NCBI GenBank assembly: GCA_934636305.1
Contig: CAKUAM010000014.1
Location: 1 to 37,041 of the forward strand
Reading direction: 5' to 3'
From: an uncultured Oscillospiraceae bacterium
GTDB lineage: Bacteria; Bacillota; Clostridia; Oscillospirales; Oscillospiraceae
DNA: 37,041 nt
Shown: piece by piece, positions 8,382 to 16,881 of the stretch
Layout: the number at the start of each line of letters is the position of its first letter
Numbering within the stretch: the first letter of the stretch is position 1
Made by a program: the position numbers and the translations under genes
Notes under the pieces: generated by a model
Databases searched by the model: none
What the model was told of the DNA's origin: nothing
What the model saw: the letters and a program-made list of their open reading frames with translations, nothing else

Positions 8382-8411
8382 AAAAAATGCGTCATGACGG
8401 AGCCATGACGC
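8382..8411 (-). terminator. Riboswitch-linked terminator
   Basis: On the minus strand GCGTCATG and CATGACGC form an 8-bp stem followed by ATTTTTT. It lies between the lysine aptamer and the ribosome-binding site, as in transcription-attenuating lysine riboswitches. Lysine binding is expected to favour termination. Confidence 0.88.
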
Positions 8412-8430
8412 AATCCAAGGGTATATTTGC

Positions 8431-8630
8431 GCATGACAGCTCTCCACCTCTGCGCATCTTTTTGTCTGCAGCACAGAAATGACAGTCCGCAGGATATTCT
8501 CCTGCGGCCCAGACACGGCCTGTGGGAACAGGGCCGGGCCTTCGGCGGCATTCCCCTTTCCAGCTGTGCCCGGTTCCCGCCGGATGACGCACGCTGTACT
8601 GATGTTTGCCGCAGCCTCTATCGATGACAT
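8431..8630 (-). ncRNA. Lysine riboswitch (L-box)
   Basis: Read on the minus strand it contains the L-box core in order: GATAGAGGCTGCG, GGAAAGGGGAATGCC, GCCGAAGG, CTGTCAT, and finally GGAGAGCTGTCATGC, where CTGTC closes the P1 helix with GATAG. The length of about 200 bases, the strong promoter on one side and the terminator on the other fit a complete transcription-control riboswitch for the NhaC-type gene. Confidence 0.93.
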
Positions 8631-8634
8631 GTCC

Positions 8635-8662
8635 ATTATACAAACCGGCAGAAATTTGTCAA
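8635..8662 (-). promoter_or_regulatory. Promoter of the riboswitch-NhaC unit
   Basis: On the minus strand a consensus TTGACA (8657-8662) and a consensus TATAAT (8635-8640) are 16 bases apart, just before the aptamer. Confidence 0.88.
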
Positions 8663-8768
8663 TCAATTTATGAATAAATTTTGAATTTTCTGCGGGAAAT
8701 GAGAAAAACGACGCGGAATGTGGCGGCTTTTTCCGGTCTGGCATACGATAGGGCAGGAGGGGTGCACC

Positions 8769-9023
8769 ATGTTTTCGTATTTTTTTACATTTCGCGGACT
8801 GACAGCTGCCCAGTCGGCGCGGAGTGTGCTGCATGATGCAGGGATCTGGACGCGCCTGCAGCGGGCACCGGCGGAGATTTCCGGACTGGGCTGTGCCTAT
8901 GCGGTGCACGTGCAGGCGCAGGAGGCGGCCCGCGCCGCGCAGCTGCTGCGCGTGTGGCAGAAGCCGCCGTCTGGCATCTACCGGCTTTATGCCAACGGTT
9001 TTATCGAGGAGGCTGCGCTGTGA
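8769..9023 (+). CDS. DUF3343 protein (putative sulfur/selenium carrier-like)
   Basis: An 84-residue protein beginning MFSYFFTFRGLTAAQSARSVL. It matches the small DUF3343 family, a ferredoxin-like fold often described as a putative Se/S carrier, in length and layout: a first strand ending in F, helix, AGIWTRLQRAPAEIS, then SGLGCAYAV with the family cysteine. GGAGGGG lies just upstream of the ATG. Its stop overlaps the start of the next gene (GTGA), so the two are translationally coupled. Since the neighbour is a cysteine-desulfurase-like enzyme, this protein may accept the persulfide or selenium that enzyme releases; that is inferred from context. I could not pick a convincing promoter in 8663-8768. 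Confidence 0.8.
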   Translation: MFSYFFTFRGLTAAQSARSVLHDAGIWTRLQRAPAEISGLGCAYAVHVQAQEAARAAQLLRVWQKPPSGIYRLYANGFIEEAAL

Positions 9024-10135
9024 TCTATCTGGATGCTGGTGCGACCACCCTGCAGAAGCCGCCGCAGGTCCCGGCAGCACTGGCGCAGGCGGCATACACC
9101 TGCGCAACGCCGGGGCGCGGCGGCTACGAGCCGGCAATGCTGGCGGCGGAGCGGGTATTTGCATGCAGGCAGCTGGCGGCGCGCCTGTTTGACACGCAGC
9201 CGGAGCGCGTGGTGCTGACGATGAACGCCACGCATGCGCTGAATCTGGCCATCAAGACACTGGTCGGGCCGGGGGATCGCGCGGTGATCTCCGGCTTCGA
9301 GCACAATGCGGTGCTGCGGCCGCTGCACCATGTTGGCGCGCAGATTGCAGTGGCGGGACGGCGCTTATTTGACCAGGAGGATACGCTGGCGGCCTTCCGG
9401 CGCGCACTTACCCCGGGCACGAAGGCTGCTGTGTGCACGCAGGTATCGAATGTGTTTGGATATATGCTGCCGGTTACGGAAATTGCGGCGCTCTGCCGGG
9501 AGCGGGAAATTCCGCTGGTTGTCGATGCGTCGCAGGCGGCAGGGCTGCTGCCGGTGCGCCTGCGGGAGCTTGGAGCGGCGTTTGTCTGCATGCCGGGGCA
9601 TAAGGCGCTCTATGGCCCGCAGGGGACGGGACTGCTGCTGTGCGGGCAGACTCCCAAAACGCTGCTGGAGGGCGGCAGCGGCAGCGCTTCACGCCTGCCG
9701 GATATGCCGCCGGAGCTGCCGGAGCATGCGGAGGCCGGCACGCAGAATGTCTGCGGGGTCTGCGCGCTGGCAGAGGGACTCCGGTTCGTGCTGGAGCAGA
9801 CGCCGCAGAAGCTTTTATCGCATGAGATCCGGCTGCGGCAGACCCTGACCCGGCTTTTGGAGGAGACAGACGGCGTGGAGGCCTTTACCGGACCGTGCCA
9901 GACGGGGACGGTATCCATCCGCGCGGCGCGGATGGACGCAGAGCTGCTGGCGCAGGAACTGGCGGCGCGCGGCATCTGTGTGCGCGCCGGGCTGCATTGC
10001 GCACCGCTGGCGCACGAGTCGGCGGGGACGCTGCAGACAGGAACTGTCAGGATCAGTCTGTCGGCATTCAACACAGAGCAGCAGATGCAGCAGACTGCGC
10101 AGGCGGTGCGGGAGATTCTGGGGGAAGGGCACTGA
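9020..10135 (+). CDS. Cysteine desulfurase-family PLP enzyme
   Basis: A 371-residue class-V aminotransferase-fold protein of the SufS/CsdB-like subgroup. Visible features are YLDAGATT at the N-terminus, NATHALN, SGFEHNAVLRPL, the pyridine-nitrogen Asp in VVDASQAAG, the PLP lysine in MPGHKALYGPQGTG (about residue 200), and AGLHCAPLAH near the C-terminus with the catalytic-loop cysteine. The likely reaction is release of sulfur (or selenium) from cysteine (or selenocysteine) as an enzyme persulfide. The GTG at 9020 overlaps the DUF3343 stop and has GAGGAGG upstream; this start gives the family N-terminus. The frame is open further upstream but without support. There is no scaffold or SufU-like partner beside it, so delivery to Fe-S assembly is not evident. 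Confidence 0.87.
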   Translation: MIYLDAGATTLQKPPQVPAALAQAAYTCATPGRGGYEPAMLAAERVFACRQLAARLFDTQPERVVLTMNATHALNLAIKTLVGPGDRAVISGFEHNAVLRPLHHVGAQIAVAGRRLFDQEDTLAAFRRALTPGTKAAVCTQVSNVFGYMLPVTEIAALCREREIPLVVDASQAAGLLPVRLRELGAAFVCMPGHKALYGPQGTGLLLCGQTPKTLLEGGSGSASRLPDMPPELPEHAEAGTQNVCGVCALAEGLRFVLEQTPQKLLSHEIRLRQTLTRLLEETDGVEAFTGPCQTGTVSIRAARMDAELLAQELAARGICVRAGLHCAPLAHESAGTLQTGTVRISLSAFNTEQQMQQTAQAVREILGEGH

Positions 10136-10166
10136 AAACTTCCTGAAACTTTCTTCCGGGTTGCAC

Positions 10167-10195
10167 TTGCGAAGCGTGGGATTATGGAGTATAAT
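10167..10195 (+). promoter_or_regulatory. Promoter of the cdaA-rsgA operon
   Basis: TTGCGA at 10167-10172 and a consensus TATAAT at 10190-10195 have a 17-base spacer, 36 bases before cdaA. No further terminator was seen until after rsgA. Confidence 0.75.
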
Positions 10196-10231
10196 TCACA
10201 ATATCTATAAGTATCAGTGGGAGAATGACCT

Positions 10232-11095
10232 ATGGCTGCTGTGCGCGAATTCTTCCAGAATCTCCTGTATGCGATTCCCAATATCGGGATTTCGGATATT
10301 GTTGATATTTTGGTTGTCTCCATCATATTCTACGCCCTGCTGCGCCTGATCCGCTCGACGAGCGCGGCGCGTGTGGCGCGTGCAATTTTGATGCTTCTTA
10401 TCATCACGCTTCTGACGGATGTGCTGAATCTATACACCCTCAACTGGCTGCTGGACAAAATTTTTGAGGTTGGCGCGATTGCACTGATTATTGTGTTCCA
10501 GCCGGAGCTGCGGCGCGCGCTCGAACGCGTGGGCTCGCAGCTGCATTTCCATCTGCTGTCCACCACAACCGGTGCGAGCATCGAGCAGACCGCAATCGCG
10601 GCGACCGTGCAGGCGTGCGAGATCATGTCCAAAGAGCGCGTGGGCGTGCTGCTCGTGTTCGAGCGGCAGACACCGCTCGACGAATACTTCAAGACCGGAA
10701 CGATTGTCGATGCACAGCTGTCAGAGCAGCTGCTGCGCAATCTGTTTTTCAAAAATTCGCCGCTGCACGACGGCGCGGTCATCGTGCGCGGCGGCCGGGT
10801 TGCGGCCGCGGGCTGCGTGATGCCGCTGAGCGACAATCCGCACCTGCCGAGTGATCTTGGCACGCGTCACCGCGCGGGCGTCGGCACGAGCGAGGCTACG
10901 GACGCTGTGGTTGTCATCGTCTCTGAGGAGAACGGGACAATCTCCGTTGCCATCGGCGGCATGCTCAAGCGCCACCTGGCGCCGCAGACGCTGCAGAAGC
11001 TTCTGACCAACGAGCTGGTGACCGGCGAGGAGGAGAAGAAGTCGCTGCTGAAGAAGCTTACCGCGCGCTTTGGCAGAAAGGACGGCGTACAATGA
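10232..11095 (+). CDS. cdaA: Diadenylate cyclase CdaA
   Basis: A 287-residue membrane-bound enzyme that condenses two ATP to cyclic di-AMP, the messenger controlling potassium and osmotic balance in Firmicutes. Three hydrophobic segments lie within residues 15-90 (ILVVSIIFYALLRLI, AILMLLIITLLTDVL, IFEVGAIALIIVFQPELRRAL). The DisA_N/DAC domain follows, with the nucleotide-binding LHDGAVIV and the metal/ATP motif GTRHRAGVGTSEATDAVVVIVSEE. Both DGA and RHR motifs are intact, so it should be active. It overlaps cdaR by 4 bases (ATGA). The usual third gene glmM does not follow; the unit runs on into yicC. Confidence 0.95.
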   Translation: MAAVREFFQNLLYAIPNIGISDIVDILVVSIIFYALLRLIRSTSAARVARAILMLLIITLLTDVLNLYTLNWLLDKIFEVGAIALIIVFQPELRRALERVGSQLHFHLLSTTTGASIEQTAIAATVQACEIMSKERVGVLLVFERQTPLDEYFKTGTIVDAQLSEQLLRNLFFKNSPLHDGAVIVRGGRVAAAGCVMPLSDNPHLPSDLGTRHRAGVGTSEATDAVVVIVSEENGTISVAIGGMLKRHLAPQTLQKLLTNELVTGEEEKKSLLKKLTARFGRKDGVQ

Positions 11096-12339
11096 AAAGT
11101 AAGCTGTTTACCATGATTATTTCTGTTCTGGCGGCGACATGTCTCTGGATCTATGTGGTGACGGTTGTGAACCCGGACGGCGATACGCTTATCGGGAATA
11201 TTCCCGTGACGTTTTCCGGTGCAGAGGTTCTGCGCGAGGATCATGGGCTTGTCATTACCGGGGATTATCAGGAATTTGTCTCCGTGCGGTTCTACGGGAA
11301 AAATACCGATCTCAAGCAGCTTGACCAGCACAAGGATGAGATCCGGGCCGTCGTCGATGTGTCCAAGGTGCGCAGCACCAAGGAATACACCATGACCTAT
11401 GATCTGCAGCTGCCGGGCGGCGTGTCCGCCGCATCCATCACCAAAATGGACAAGAACCCCTCCACCATCACGTTCAACGTGGAGCGGCAGATCTCCAAAG
11501 CTGTGGAGGTTAAGGGCGATTTCTCCAATGTGAAAATCGCCGAGGGGTATATGCTCGACAGCACGCGCTTCGACTATGATACCATCACGGTCGAGGGGCC
11601 GGAGTCCATTGTCAGCACCATCGACCATGCGCAGGTCACGCTTGAGCGCAGCAACGTCGACAAGACCATTACCGAATCTGTGCCCTTTACGCTGATTGCC
11701 AAGGACGGCAGCGAGGTTGCAAGCTCCGAGCTGACGCTCAGCGCGGACGCCGTTGAGGTGACAATGAACGTTGTGAAGTATAAGGTTGTGCCGATTGAGG
11801 TGCAGTTTACCGAGGGCGGCGGCGCAAAGATTTCCGATCTGAAGTGGGATTATTCGCCGAAATCCATTACGCTCTCCGGTGATTCCACGGTGCTCGATGG
11901 GCTCAATTCGATCCAGCTTGATCCCATTGACCTGTCTGCCCTGTCCAGTAACGAGCAGACCGTGACGCGCACCATCCTCATCCCGAACAACGCGAAGAAC
12001 GTCTCCGGCGAGGAGGAGGTTTCCATCCAGATCACCATCACCGGAAAGCAGATCAAGACGCTCCGCACGACAAATATCGTCTTTATCGGCGTTGACGAGG
12101 AAAAATTCAGCGTCAAGAGCCTGGCCCAGCAGCTACAGGTGACGATCCGCGCCGATGCGGCGGATGCAGCGAAAATCACAGCGAACAATGTCCGCATTGT
12201 CGCCGATATGAGCAGCTATTCCCAGGAGGGAACCTATCAGGTGCCTGTTACCGTCTACATTGACGGCTATGATTCTGCCGGCGCGATCGGGCAGTATTCC
12301 ATCGCAGTGAACCTTTCGGCGGCAGAGGCTGCGGATTAA
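11092..12339 (+). CDS. cdaR: CdaR/YbbR-like regulator of CdaA
   Basis: A 415-residue protein with one N-terminal membrane segment (LFTMIISVLAATCLWIYVVTVV, residues 3-24) followed by an extracellular chain of YbbR-type repeats of about 80 residues each (for example DTLIGNIPVTFSG..., SKAVEVKGDFSNVKIAEGYM, KYKVVPIEVQFTEGGGAKI, IKTLRTTNIVFIGV). CdaR is known as the membrane partner that modulates CdaA. The start codon overlaps the cdaA stop, which fits the partnership. The yicC gene starts 22 bases after the stop. Confidence 0.9.
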   Translation: MKSKLFTMIISVLAATCLWIYVVTVVNPDGDTLIGNIPVTFSGAEVLREDHGLVITGDYQEFVSVRFYGKNTDLKQLDQHKDEIRAVVDVSKVRSTKEYTMTYDLQLPGGVSAASITKMDKNPSTITFNVERQISKAVEVKGDFSNVKIAEGYMLDSTRFDYDTITVEGPESIVSTIDHAQVTLERSNVDKTITESVPFTLIAKDGSEVASSELTLSADAVEVTMNVVKYKVVPIEVQFTEGGGAKISDLKWDYSPKSITLSGDSTVLDGLNSIQLDPIDLSALSSNEQTVTRTILIPNNAKNVSGEEEVSIQITITGKQIKTLRTTNIVFIGVDEEKFSVKSLAQQLQVTIRADAADAAKITANNVRIVADMSSYSQEGTYQVPVTVYIDGYDSAGAIGQYSIAVNLSAAEAAD

Positions 12340-12360
12340 GAGAATTGGAGGAGAAGTTAC

Positions 12361-13239
12361 GTGATCAGAAGTATGACCGGCTATGGCCGCGCGGTGCAGA
12401 CCATTGAGGGGCGTGAAATCACCGTGGAGATGCGCGCGGTCAATAACCGTTATCTGGACCTCAGCGTCAAGCTCCCGCGGATGTATGGCTTTGCCGAGGA
12501 TGCGGTGAAATCTGCGGTCAAGGGGCAGATTTCCCGCGGCAAGGTGGATATATTCATCAGTGTCAATGCACTTGAGGACGAGAGCATGAAGGTCTCGCTC
12601 AACCATCCTGTGCTGGAGGGGTATCTGGCGGCGTTGCGCACCCTTCCGGAGACCTATGGTGTGCGCGACGACATTTCTGTGATGTCGCTTGCGCGGCTGC
12701 CGGATGTGTTTGTCGTGGAGAAGCAGGAGCAGGACGAGCAGAAGCTGACGGCGGATATTCTTGGCGTTGCGAATGAAGCAATTGCAAAGTTCAACGCCAT
12801 GCGCGAAAAAGAGGGCGCGGCGATGGAGCAGGATCTGCGCAGCCGCGCGAAAACCGTGCTTTCCCTGGTCGAAAAGGTCGAGCAGCGCAGCCCGGTGACA
12901 CTGGCTGAGTACCGTGCGCGGCTGACAGAAAAAATGCAGGAGGTTCTGCAGAATACGAACATCGACGAGGGCCGCATTTTGCAGGAGGCTGCCATCTATG
13001 CCGACAAAATTGCCGTCGACGAGGAGACGGTCCGTCTGCGCAGCCACCTGAGCCAACTTGACCAGATGCTGACCGCCGGCGGCGCGATTGGCCGCAAGCT
13101 GGATTTTCTGCTGCAGGAGTTCAACCGGGAGGCCAATACCATCGGCTCCAAGGGCAACGATCTGGAGCAGGCGCGGACCGTGGTGGAAATCAAGGCGGAG
13201 CTTGAAAAGATCCGTGAGCAGACGCAGAATATCGAATAA
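12361..13239 (+). CDS. yicC: YicC-family endoribonuclease
   Basis: A 292-residue protein with the YicC hallmark N-terminus [10 protein letters not shown] and [18 protein letters not shown], and the conserved C-terminus [24 protein letters not shown] followed by [18 protein letters not shown]. Family members cleave RNA and affect small-RNA turnover. The start is GTG at 12361, preceded by GGAGGAG at about 8 bases. In Firmicutes yicC stands at the head of the remA-gmk-rpoZ-priA cluster, as here; in this genome it seems fused transcriptionally to cdaA-cdaR. Confidence 0.93.
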   Translation: MIRSMTGYGRAVQTIEGREITVEMRAVNNRYLDLSVKLPRMYGFAEDAVKSAVKGQISRGKVDIFISVNALEDESMKVSLNHPVLEGYLAALRTLPETYGVRDDISVMSLARLPDVFVVEKQEQDEQKLTADILGVANEAIAKFNAMREKEGAAMEQDLRSRAKTVLSLVEKVEQRSPVTLAEYRARLTEKMQEVLQNTNIDEGRILQEAAIYADKIAVDEETVRLRSHLSQLDQMLTAGGAIGRKLDFLLQEFNREANTIGSKGNDLEQARTVVEIKAELEKIREQTQNIE

Positions 13240-13253
13240 CAGGAGGCGCGGAC

Positions 13254-13517
13254 ATGCAGCTGATACCGATTGGCTTTGGCAGCGTCGTGGCGGCGGCGAG
13301 AATCCTCGCAGTCATCAGCCCGGACTCTGCGCCGATTAAGCGTGTGGTGCAGGAGGCGCGCGACCGGGGGATGCTCATTGACGCGTCGTTCGGGCGCAAA
13401 ACGAAATCCGTCCTGCTGATGGACACCGATCACGTGATCTTGTCGTCCGTCCTGCCGGAGACAATAGCGGCGCGGATGGAGGAAACAACAATGCAGGAGA
13501 CGAACGAACCGATATGA
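13254..13517 (+). CDS. remA: RemA-like DNA-binding regulator (DUF370)
   Basis: An 87-residue protein starting [30 protein letters not shown], the signature of RemA/YlzA. RemA oligomerises on DNA and in Bacillus activates extracellular matrix and osmoprotection genes. Conserved parts also include [29 protein letters not shown] lies 8-9 bases before the ATG, and its stop overlaps the gmk start. The tail beyond residue 75 is variable in the family. Whether it controls the secreted TasA-like protein at the left end of this window cannot be decided here. Confidence 0.92.
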   Translation: MQLIPIGFGSVVAAARILAVISPDSAPIKRVVQEARDRGMLIDASFGRKTKSVLLMDTDHVILSSVLPETIAARMEETTMQETNEPI

Positions 13518-14110
13518 GAGGAAAACTGTTTGCAGTTTCCGGGCCGTCGGGCGTCGGAAAAAATACGGTTCTGAACCGCGTGATGGAGCTGCGCGATCAT
13601 GTGCAGTATTCTATTTCTGCCACCTCGCGTGCCATGCGGCCAGGTGAGGTGGATGGGAAAAGCTATTATTTTGTGACGCGCGCGCAGTTTGAGCAGATGA
13701 TTGAAGCCGGGCAGCTGCTGGAGCATGCGGAATACGTCGGCAATTATTACGGCACGCCCGTGCAGCCCGTGCGTGAGGCGATGGAGGCCGGCAACGACGT
13801 TGTGATGGACGTGGATGTGGTGGGCGCGCTCAATATCAAGCGTGTCATGCCGGAGACGGTGCTGGTATTTTTGACGGCGCCGAGTCTGCAGGAGATCCGC
13901 CGGCGGCTGGAGCACCGCGGCGACGTGAGCCCCGAAGCACTGGAAAAGCGCATGGAGCGCGCCAGATGGGAATACGCCCAGGCACATCACTATGATTATC
14001 TTGTTGTCAATGACGCGGTCGACCATGCGGCAGATGAGCTGCTGGCAATTATGACTGCTGAAAAATGTAAAATGATGGATCGCATCCATATCATGAAGGA
14101 GGAACTCTAA
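13514..14110 (+). CDS. gmk: Guanylate kinase
   Basis: A 198-residue enzyme that phosphorylates GMP to GDP with ATP. It shows the P-loop GPSGVGKNT (residues 9-17), the GMP-binding region [36 protein letters not shown], and the lid region [19 protein letters not shown]. The P-loop ends KNT instead of the more common KGT or KST, a mild variant that keeps the lysine. It overlaps remA by 4 bases (ATGA) and shares one base with rpoZ (TAATG), so translation is probably coupled across all three. Confidence 0.95.
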   Translation: MRGKLFAVSGPSGVGKNTVLNRVMELRDHVQYSISATSRAMRPGEVDGKSYYFVTRAQFEQMIEAGQLLEHAEYVGNYYGTPVQPVREAMEAGNDVVMDVDVVGALNIKRVMPETVLVFLTAPSLQEIRRRLEHRGDVSPEALEKRMERARWEYAQAHHYDYLVVNDAVDHAADELLAIMTAEKCKMMDRIHIMKEEL

Positions 14111-14316
14111 TGCTTTATCCCGCAATGTCGGATCTTCTGAAGAATGTAGACAGCCGTTACCTGCTTGTCAATGTCGTGGCGCACCGCGCCCGTCAGCTCT
14201 CCATTGAATCGGAGCTGACCCATGAGCCGCTGGAGGAGAAGCCGGTTACGCTGGCCATCCGCGAGGTGGCAAACGGCAAGCTCCGGGCTGTGCTGGACGA
14301 TAAATATAAGCTATAA
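14110..14316 (+). CDS. rpoZ: RNA polymerase omega subunit
   Basis: A 68-residue protein with the omega pattern: MSDLLKNVDSRYLLVNVVAHRARQL followed by EEKPVTLAIREVANGKL. It helps assemble the beta' subunit. The start overlaps the gmk stop by one base. The length and the position between gmk and priA are typical for Firmicutes. After it there is a 102-base gap with possible alternative hairpins before priA. Confidence 0.92.
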   Translation: MLYPAMSDLLKNVDSRYLLVNVVAHRARQLSIESELTHEPLEEKPVTLAIREVANGKLRAVLDDKYKL

Positions 14317-14318
14317 CC

Positions 14319-14391
14319 GCTTTGCCTGCGCCGCTGCAGGCCGGTGCAAAGCACGGTATGAGGCGCGGGCCGGCAACCTGCGCCTTTGCAC
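14319..14391 (+). promoter_or_regulatory. Possible alternating hairpins before priA
   Basis: GCTTTGC (14319-14325) can pair with GCAAAGC (14346-14352), and the overlapping GTGCAAA (14344-14350) can instead pair with TTTGCAC (14385-14391), with GGCGC/GCGCC inside. The two pairings exclude each other, as in attenuators, but there is no T-run and no recognised ligand domain. Confidence 0.3.
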
Positions 14392-14418
14392 GTAAATAAG
14401 CCCAAAGGAGGAGCGCCG

Positions 14419-16869
14419 GTGATTGCACAGCTGGCTGTCGCGGCAGCCGTTTTTGCCATTGATAAGCCATATTCCTACCGGATCCCCGATGCAATGCGCG
14501 TGGTGCCGGGCATGCGCGTGCTGGTGCCCTTCGGGCGCGGCAACCGGCGGTCGGAGGCCGTTGTGCTTTCGACACAAACCGGCAGCGCAGATGGGCTAAA
14601 ATCCATAGAGCAGCAGCTGGACGAGGCGCCGGTTCTGACGCATGCACAGCTGCAGCTGGCTGCGTTCATGAAGGAGCGCTATTTCTGCACGTTCTATGAG
14701 GCAATCAAGGCGATCCTGCCGGCCGGCTTCTGGTTCCAGGCCAAAAAGACGCTGACGCTTGCGCCGGGTGCGCAGCAGAAGCTGCCGCTTGGCATGAAGG
14801 ACACAGACGCGGACAGGCTGGTGCAACTGCTGGCGGATCTCGGCGGCAGCGCACCGGAGAAGCTTGTGCGGCAGCAGTTTGAGCCGCCGGAGCGCTTTGA
14901 GCAGGCCGTGCAGGCGCTCTCAAAGCGAAAGCTCCTTCGCACAGACGCGGAGCTGTCCCAGAAGGCAGGGGAAAAGACCGTGAAGCTGGCCTCGCTTGCC
15001 ATCAGCGCGGAGGAGGCCAGTGAGCAGGCTTCGCGCCGGGCGCGTACCGCGCCGGTGCAGGCGGAGGTTCTGCGGCTGCTGCTTGCCATTGGCGAGGGGC
15101 CGTGCCGGGAGATCTGCTATCTGACCGGGGCAAGCATGGCGACACTCAACCGCCTGCAGAAGCTTTCGCTGATTGCGCTGCGGGAGCAGCCGCAGCTGCG
15201 CACGCCGGCGCATACGCCCACAGCCCCGGCAGAGCCGCTGACGCTGACACCGGAGCAGCAGCAGGTATACGAGGGGCTTCTTGTACAGATGGAAAGCTCC
15301 CGGCCTGGGGCGGCACTTTTGTATGGTGTGACGGGCAGCGGAAAAACATCGGTGTATCTTGCGCTCATTTACCGCGCGCTGGCCGCTGGGCGCTCTGCGC
15401 TGCTGCTGGTGCCGGAGATTGCGCTGACGCCGCAGCTTCTGGGAAAGCTGACGGCGCACTTTGGAAAAACAGTGGCCGTTCTGCATTCGAGCCTGCGCGT
15501 GGGTGAGCGCTATGACGAGTGGCGCCGCATTGAGCAGGGGCAGGCACGTGTTGTGGTCGGCACACGATCGGCGGTGTTTGCGCCGGTCAGTAATCCTGCG
15601 GTGATCATCCTGGATGAGGAGCAGGAGCATACCTATAAATCGGAAAATGCCCCGCGCTACCACGCGCGGGAAATTGCGCTCTACCGCGGGGCCAGGGCGG
15701 GCGCACTGGTGCTGCTTGGCTCAGCAACACCGTCGATTGAGACGATGTATCTGGCAAAGAGCGGCGTGTACAGCCTGTATGAGCTGCGCACGCGCTACAA
15801 TGGACGCGCGCTGCCGGCGGCGCGGATCATCGATATGAAGCAGGAGCTGCGCGCCGGCAATGATCTTGATCTCAGCCGGGAGCTGGAGGAGGGCGTGCGC
15901 GACGCGGTGATTGCCGGAAAGCAGTCGATCCTGTTTTTGAACCGGCGCGGCAACAGCCGCTTTCTTGTCTGTATGGAGTGCGGCGAGGTGCCGTCGTGCC
16001 CGCGCTGCAGCGTCCATCTGACATACCATTCGGCCAACCGGCGGCTTATGTGCCACTACTGCGGCTATTCTGAGCCGGCCCACGCGCGCTGCAGCAAATG
16101 CGGCGGCGCGATGAAGGCGGTCGGCAGCGGCACGCAGAAGGTGGAGCAGGAGCTGAAGGCGCTGTTCCCCGATACAAAGGTTTTGCGTATGGACGCGGAT
16201 ACCGTGGCGGCCTCCGGCGGCCATGAGGCCATGCTGCAGCGGTTCCAGAAGGAGCGGATCCCGATTCTGCTCGGCACGCAGATGGTGGCGAAGGGACTGG
16301 ACTTTCCGCTGGTTACGCTTGTTGGCGTGATCGACGCGGATATGAGCCTGTATGTGGATAATTTCCGCGCGGCGGAGACAACCTTTTCTCTCATCACGCA
16401 GGTTGTTGGGCGCTCCGGACGCGGCGCGGACGAGGGCTGCGCCATGATCCAGACCATGACGCCGGATCATCCGGTGATCCGGCTGGCGGCGGAACAGGAC
16501 TACGATGGGTTTTATGCGCTGGAGCTGCAGATGCGGAAGATCCGCAATTGCCCGCCGTTTTCTGACCTGTTCACCATTACGGTTGCGGGGCTGGAGGAGC
16601 GGGGGCTCATTGAGGCGGCGGTCCGCCTGCGCGACGCGCTGGCGGCAAATCTGCAGCGTGCGCCATACGACGCCATGCCCGCCCAACTGCTTGGGCCGGC
16701 ACCGGCGAGTGTTGCGCGCGTCAACTACAGCTACCGCTACCAGCTGACGCTTGTGTGCAGAAATTCCGCCCCGCTGCGGCGGCTGCTTGCATTTTTGCTT
16801 GCAGAGTTTGCAAAAGATAAGAAAAATAAAGGAATTACTGCCTTTTTGGATATCAATTCGTACAATTAA
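14419..16869 (+). CDS. priA: Primosomal replication-restart helicase PriA
   Basis: An 816-residue superfamily-2 helicase that loads the replisome at stalled forks. The N-terminal 3'-DNA-binding domain starts VIAQLAVAAAVFAIDKPYSY. Walker A GVTGSGKTSVYL is near residue 302, the DEEQ-type Walker B LDEEQEHTY near 398, and GSATPSIET follows. The zinc region carries paired cysteines (CMECGEVPSCPRC, CHYCG, CSKCGG) at about 517-570. Helicase motifs GTQMVAKGLDFP and QVVGRSGRG are present. The GTG at 14419 was preferred because AAAGGAGG lies 7-8 bases before it and it gives the family N-terminus; the frame extends 11 codons upstream. Confidence 0.95.
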   Translation: MIAQLAVAAAVFAIDKPYSYRIPDAMRVVPGMRVLVPFGRGNRRSEAVVLSTQTGSADGLKSIEQQLDEAPVLTHAQLQLAAFMKERYFCTFYEAIKAILPAGFWFQAKKTLTLAPGAQQKLPLGMKDTDADRLVQLLADLGGSAPEKLVRQQFEPPERFEQAVQALSKRKLLRTDAELSQKAGEKTVKLASLAISAEEASEQASRRARTAPVQAEVLRLLLAIGEGPCREICYLTGASMATLNRLQKLSLIALREQPQLRTPAHTPTAPAEPLTLTPEQQQVYEGLLVQMESSRPGAALLYGVTGSGKTSVYLALIYRALAAGRSALLLVPEIALTPQLLGKLTAHFGKTVAVLHSSLRVGERYDEWRRIEQGQARVVVGTRSAVFAPVSNPAVIILDEEQEHTYKSENAPRYHAREIALYRGARAGALVLLGSATPSIETMYLAKSGVYSLYELRTRYNGRALPAARIIDMKQELRAGNDLDLSRELEEGVRDAVIAGKQSILFLNRRGNSRFLVCMECGEVPSCPRCSVHLTYHSANRRLMCHYCGYSEPAHARCSKCGGAMKAVGSGTQKVEQELKALFPDTKVLRMDADTVAASGGHEAMLQRFQKERIPILLGTQMVAKGLDFPLVTLVGVIDADMSLYVDNFRAAETTFSLITQVVGRSGRGADEGCAMIQTMTPDHPVIRLAAEQDYDGFYALELQMRKIRNCPPFSDLFTITVAGLEERGLIEAAVRLRDALAANLQRAPYDAMPAQLLGPAPASVARVNYSYRYQLTLVCRNSAPLRRLLAFLLAEFAKDKKNKGITAFLDINSYN

Positions 16870-16881
16870 GGAGCGATTACC

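Noticed and set aside
6833..8383. A 516-codon open frame on the plus strand
   Set aside because: It is the complement of the NhaC-type gene and its product is an unstructured Asp/Gly/His-rich chain. The minus-strand gene has a promoter, riboswitch and ribosome-binding site.
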